Part shown: piece after piece, positions 6,343-8,435 of the stretch
Numbering within the stretch: position 1 is the first letter of the stretch
How the letters are laid out: each line of letters begins with the position of its first letter
The notes under the pieces: generated by a model
Seen by the model: only the letters and a program-made list of their open reading frames with translations
The model's database searches: none
What the model was told of the DNA's origin: nothing
NCBI GenBank assembly: GCA_023416335.1
Contig: JAEZHY010000285.1
Location: 1-8,435, forward strand
Origin: Pseudomonadota bacterium
GTDB lineage: Bacteria > Desulfobacterota > Syntrophobacteria > Syntrophobacterales > Syntrophobacteraceae
Reading direction: 5' to 3'
Length of the DNA stretch: 8,435 nt
Made by a program: the position numbers and the translations under genes

Positions 6343-6630
6343 CTATTGCTGGATTTGCCGAACGGACTTTGACGTTCCAGTCTGTTTGGGAGCTTTTGGT
6401 TTTGTCTTGCTTTGAGTCCCCTTTTTCTTATTTTGCATCGACTTCTGGAGCATCTGGCGCTGGGCGGCTGACCTCGATTGGCTCTTGAACCAACTGTCGC
6501 TCCCGACGTAACCTCCACCTACCCCATTGTTGACTTTGTGACCGTAGGAATCCTGATATGCGAATACAGCCCCGCCTGACAAGAAAACGAACGCGACCAC
6601 GAGCAGAGAAACCCTGAACCGGAACAGCAT
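6343..6630 (-). CDS. Small secreted, strongly basic protein of unknown function
   Basis: A 95-residue protein whose first 24 residues form a textbook Sec signal peptide: MLFRFR basic start, hydrophobic core SLLVVAFVFLSGG, and an AVFA cleavage site before YQDSYG. The mature chain of about 71 residues opens with a Gly/Tyr/Asn-rich stretch (NNGVGGGYVG) and turns into a Lys/Arg/Gln/Ser-rich tail (14 Lys/Arg against two Asp, no Cys), so it is very basic and probably disordered. Start ATG 6628-6630 is preceded by AAGGAG (plus-strand CTCCTT 6642-6647), 11 bases upstream, with a purine tract closer in. Signal peptide, ribosome binding site and composition together argue that it is real. I recognise no family. 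Possible roles, all inference: binding anionic polymers such as LPS or peptidoglycan, or a periplasmic structural or DNA-binding protein. It is transcribed toward the HExxH gene and flanked by an 11-bp inverted repeat. Confidence 0.75.
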   Translation of the reverse strand: MLFRFRVSLLVVAFVFLSGGAVFAYQDSYGHKVNNGVGGGYVGSDSWFKSQSRSAAQRQMLQKSMQNKKKGTQSKTKPKAPKQTGTSKSVRQIQQ

Positions 6631-6677
6631 AAAACTCTCTTCTCCTTTCGGTTAAAAAAGGGCCGACAACGACAAGG

Positions 6678-6688
6678 AAGCCTCCCGC
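6678..6688 (-). repeat. Right arm of 11-bp inverted repeat flanking the small secreted-protein gene
   Basis: AAGCCTCCCGC is the exact reverse complement of GCGGGAGGCTT at 6325-6335. It lies 48 bases upstream of the small gene's start codon, within its expected 5' leader. Together the arms enclose the whole gene and its ribosome binding site. Confidence 0.55.
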
Positions 6689-6705
6689 CTCGAAAATGCT
6701 CTCAC

Positions 6706-6733
6706 ACTATCCGCCAATAATCAATTCTTTCAA
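6706..6733 (-). promoter_or_regulatory. Candidate sigma-70 promoter for the small secreted protein
   Basis: Read on the minus strand, TTGAAA (plus 6728-6733, five of six matches to TTGACA) is followed after 16 bp by GATAGT (plus 6706-6711, four of six to TATAAT). Transcription would start near 6699, giving a leader of about 70 bases that includes the inverted-repeat arm. Consensus matches of this quality occur by chance, so this is tentative. Confidence 0.3.
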
Positions 6734-7020
6734 GCAATAAGGCTGATACTCCACCGCATTCCGCCATCGTTACACTGAATGAGCGGCAACTATACGTTGA
6801 CTTTTTATCATCTACAGGTTTTTCTCTTTCGTCATTCATTATTGGAATCAATCTCGCCGCTGACGCTGGGGCCCTACAGCAGGCCGAACAGGAACCGTCG
6901 CCTTTTCGGAAGCATCCACCTCCTTTTCAGCCGCACGGGGTATGAATGCAATCCGGCGATGCAGGGGCGAGGTCCGCCAGGCCGGCTCAACCAATCCTGT
7001 GACCATGGGACCGACCGACG

Positions 7021-7027
7021 AAGGAGG
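7021..7027 (+). promoter_or_regulatory. Strong ribosome binding site that decides the acyltransferase start
   Basis: AAGGAGG is a near-complete match to the anti-Shine-Dalgarno sequence and lies seven bases before TTG 7035 (four before TTG 7032). No ATG in the frame has comparable support, so initiation at TTG 7035 is favoured. Confidence 0.75.
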
Positions 7028-7034
7028 ACGCTTG

Positions 7035-8165
7035 TTGGGAAAACCTGCAGCCAAACACCGTTATATTGATGCATTGCGTGGACTTGCAATACTGGGAGTG
7101 CTCGTCAACCACTGCGGTCCGAACGGATCGGAGCCGTATCCCGAATTCTTCTCGACTCTCGTTTTCGAGGGCATGCGCGGAGTCCAGCTCTTCTATATTG
7201 TGAGTGCCCTTACCTTGTTTCTCTCCATGGATGCCAGGGCCGGTGACGATCGCAATTCGTCGGCGGTCTTCTTCTTACGACGATTTTTCAGGATCGCGCC
7301 GCTCTTCTACTGCGCCGTACTCTATTACCTCTGGCAGGACGGCCTGGGCCCGAGATATGCCGCCGGCAGTCAGCCCGGCATTACGGCAGCCCAGGTGTTG
7401 ACCACCTTTACATTCACCTACAGCGCAAACCCTTACTGGATGAACTCCATTGTTCCCGGCGGGTGGTCGATAGCCGTGGAAATGCCGTTTTATCTCACGG
7501 TGCCTTTTCTTTTCAGAAGAATCCGCGACTTGAAATCCGCTCTATGGCTCCTTATCGGGTCGATTGCCCTCTGCCGGATCCTTGACTGCATTCTCGGCAG
7601 TATGCAGGTCATAGAGGACAAGAGGATCTGGGCGGAGTACCTCTATTTCTTTCTGCCCTCACAGTTCCCGGTTTTCGTGCTCGGCATCGTCCTTTATCTG
7701 GTGATAACAAAAGGGAAAGAGGTTTCACTCCCACGCCTGCTGGAAGGATGTTCCCGGCCGCTGTTGGTCCTGGCCGCGCTGTGCATCGGACAACTCCTTT
7801 TCGGAGCATTTCTTCCATATCATCTGCTCATGGGAGCGGCCTTTTGTCTGCTCGCCTATTCGCTTTACCTCAATCCTTCAGCCATCCTGGTGAACCGAAT
7901 AACCGAAAGTATCGGCCGGGTGAGTTACAGCATTTATCTTACCCACCCGGCGGTGATGCATTTAATGAAAAGATGCGGCCTGAGCCATTTCATCGACGGC
8001 CACCCCATTGGAGATTTCCTGATTCGGTTCACCGCCGTTACCATTCTGTCCCTCCTGCTTTCGACCGCCACCCATTTTCTTGTCGAAAAACCGGGCTTGC
8101 TCATCGGGAAAAGGATCATAGCCGCCATTACGGAGAGCAGGCTGCAGGCTTCCAGCCGGATATGA
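7035..8165 (+). CDS. Membrane acyltransferase, acyltransferase-3 (OafA/YrhL-like) family
   Basis: An integral inner-membrane O-acyltransferase, 376 residues from TTG 7035, that in its family moves acetyl or other acyl groups onto surface sugars such as O-antigen, exopolysaccharide or peptidoglycan. The family signature is clear: H8-RYIDALRGLAILGVLVNH26 with the likely catalytic histidine at 26, R48-GVQLFYIVSALTLF (49-62), R82-RFFRIAPLFY, and GGW144-SIAVE149-MPFYLTVP. It ends with YSIYLTHPAVMH and a last helix before a short basic tail, with about ten membrane segments in all and no C-terminal SGNH domain. Starts at ATG 6942 or 7005 would add 31 or 10 residues with no family resemblance and lack ribosome binding sites, whereas AAGGAGG precedes TTG 7035 and proteins of this family usually reach the RYIDALRG motif within about 15 residues. 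The usual FxxSG of the second helix reads YIVSA here. Acceptor unknown; nearby galU fits surface-glycan work, but linkage is inference. Confidence 0.9.
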   Translation: MGKPAAKHRYIDALRGLAILGVLVNHCGPNGSEPYPEFFSTLVFEGMRGVQLFYIVSALTLFLSMDARAGDDRNSSAVFFLRRFFRIAPLFYCAVLYYLWQDGLGPRYAAGSQPGITAAQVLTTFTFTYSANPYWMNSIVPGGWSIAVEMPFYLTVPFLFRRIRDLKSALWLLIGSIALCRILDCILGSMQVIEDKRIWAEYLYFFLPSQFPVFVLGIVLYLVITKGKEVSLPRLLEGCSRPLLVLAALCIGQLLFGAFLPYHLLMGAAFCLLAYSLYLNPSAILVNRITESIGRVSYSIYLTHPAVMHLMKRCGLSHFIDGHPIGDFLIRFTAVTILSLLLSTATHFLVEKPGLLIGKRIIAAITESRLQASSRI

Positions 8166-8193
8166 CCAGACCGCTTGAATTATCCAGGTCATA
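8161..8193. repeat. 7-bp inverted repeat overlapping the acyltransferase stop
   Basis: TATGACC (8161-8167, containing the TGA stop) pairs with GGTCATA (8187-8193) across a 19-base loop. No T-run follows. It may be a 3'-end stem-loop of the acyltransferase transcript; the long loop makes this weak. Confidence 0.35.
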
Positions 8194-8305
8194 CAGCCCA
8201 TTAACTATTGCAATGATAATTGTCGTAAAAGCATTTGAACACAGGTACTAAAATTAATTAAAAGGGCAGAGTATTTAATATCTTGTTGGATTGCATATTT
8301 TCGTA

Positions 8306-8319
8306 CTGCAAAATTGCAG
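8306..8319. repeat. 14-bp palindrome, possible operator
   Basis: CTGCAA (8306-8311) and TTGCAG (8314-8319) are exact reverse complements separated by AA. The size and AT-rich setting resemble dimeric regulator binding sites. Regulator unknown. Confidence 0.45.
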
Positions 8320-8324
8320 ACGAA

Positions 8325-8338
8325 TCAATATCGATTGA
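8325..8338. repeat. 5-bp dyad overlapping a TTGACA hexamer
   Basis: TCAAT (8325-8329) and ATTGA (8334-8338) flank ATCG, and the right arm overlaps TTGACA (8335-8340), a perfect -35 consensus. An operator covering a -35 element is a common repressor arrangement, but no good -10 follows at 16-18 bp (the sequence there is CCCC-rich), so the promoter is unproven. Confidence 0.35.
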
Positions 8339-8435
8339 CACTCCATTGCTTGAAATGTCTCCCCGGCAGACAAATAGGTCTGGAACTGAGATTGACTATA
8401 TTTACCGCGAATTCCGATTAAAATCAGAGTAGATA

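Larger units (their letters stand above)
6631..7034. other. Divergent intergenic region between small secreted protein and acyltransferase
   Basis: About 400 bp with no recognisable gene. It holds the inverted-repeat arm at 6678-6688, a possible minus-strand promoter at 6706-6733, TTGACT at 6797-6802 on the plus strand without a matching -10, and the strong ribosome binding site for the acyltransferase at its right end. An in-frame open stretch upstream of the acyltransferase (ATG 6942 and ATG 7005) has no good ribosome binding site and encodes residues unlike the family. Confidence 0.45.
8166..8435. other. AT-rich, dyad-rich non-coding region at the right edge
   Basis: No gene is visible in these 270 bases. 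Composition drops sharply relative to the genes: only 17 of 60 bases in 8221-8280 are G or C. Several palindromes and promoter-like hexamers (TTGACA 8335-8340; TTGACT 8392-8397) occur, consistent with a control region for a gene starting beyond the window, but no complete -35/-10 pair stands out. Confidence 0.5.

Noticed and set aside
6655..6700. Intrinsic terminator from the T6 run read on the minus strand
   Set aside because: The T-run lies upstream of the small gene's start, and the preceding bases form no stable stem.
6779..7069. 96-codon frame before the acyltransferase
   Set aside because: It overlaps the acyltransferase start in another frame, has no ribosome binding site and no protein-like pattern.
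8205..8228. Fur-box-like TGATAAT sequence
   Set aside because: Only one half-site resembles the consensus (TGATAAT); the partner half is missing.
8335..8363. Complete sigma-70 promoter at the perfect TTGACA
   Set aside because: The bases 16-18 bp downstream read TCTCCC, not a -10 element; only the -35-like hexamer is present.
1..8435. CRISPR array, insertion sequence, prophage or defence island
   Set aside because: No regularly spaced direct repeats, transposase, integrase, Cas-like or restriction-type protein is seen; the genes are mostly envelope or housekeeping types.

Overview
This window is a stretch of moderately GC-rich bacterial chromosome, with predominantly G/C third positions in the coding regions. 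It looks like a Gram-negative, envelope-biology neighbourhood. The strongest lineage clue is the pairing of an alpha-2-macroglobulin-family C-terminus with a penicillin-binding protein 1C gene, a conserved Gram-negative arrangement. The overall style (GalU variant, GT-C-like membrane protein, strong purine-rich ribosome binding sites) would fit a Desulfobacterota/Syntrophobacter-like bacterium, but that placement is an impression and was not tested.

Layout. 1-97 is the last 31 codons of a bacterial alpha-2-macroglobulin. A 248-bp spacer with two strong dyads and a 9-bp direct repeat follows, then pbpC (346-2598), a bifunctional glycosyltransferase/transpeptidase with a C-terminal PBP1C domain. 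After another spacer comes a polytopic GT-C-like membrane protein of unknown function (2785-4362). It converges on galU (4442-5347, minus), which makes UDP-glucose. The roughly 380-bp region between galU and the next gene holds no convincing gene. A small cytosolic HExxH metalloprotease-like protein (5731-6225, plus) then converges on a very small, basic, secreted protein (6343-6630, minus). The small-protein gene is bracketed by a perfect 11-bp inverted repeat, and the convergent gap is rich in dyads. A roughly 400-bp gap leads to a membrane acyltransferase-3 (OafA-like) gene, best started at TTG 7035. The window ends in an AT-rich, dyad-rich non-coding stretch that probably controls a gene beyond the right edge.

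How the genes relate. Most have a clear or plausible envelope role: peptidoglycan synthesis and repair (macroglobulin plus PBP1C), nucleotide-sugar supply (GalU), glycan or lipid-linked sugar handling (GT-C-like protein), acylation of surface glycans (acyltransferase 3), and a secreted basic protein. They do not form one operon: strands alternate and the gaps are long. I see no CRISPR array, defence system, phage module, insertion sequence or RNA gene. The least explained parts are the non-coding repeats (163-188, 6278-6309, 8306-8338) and the inverted-repeat-flanked small secreted protein.
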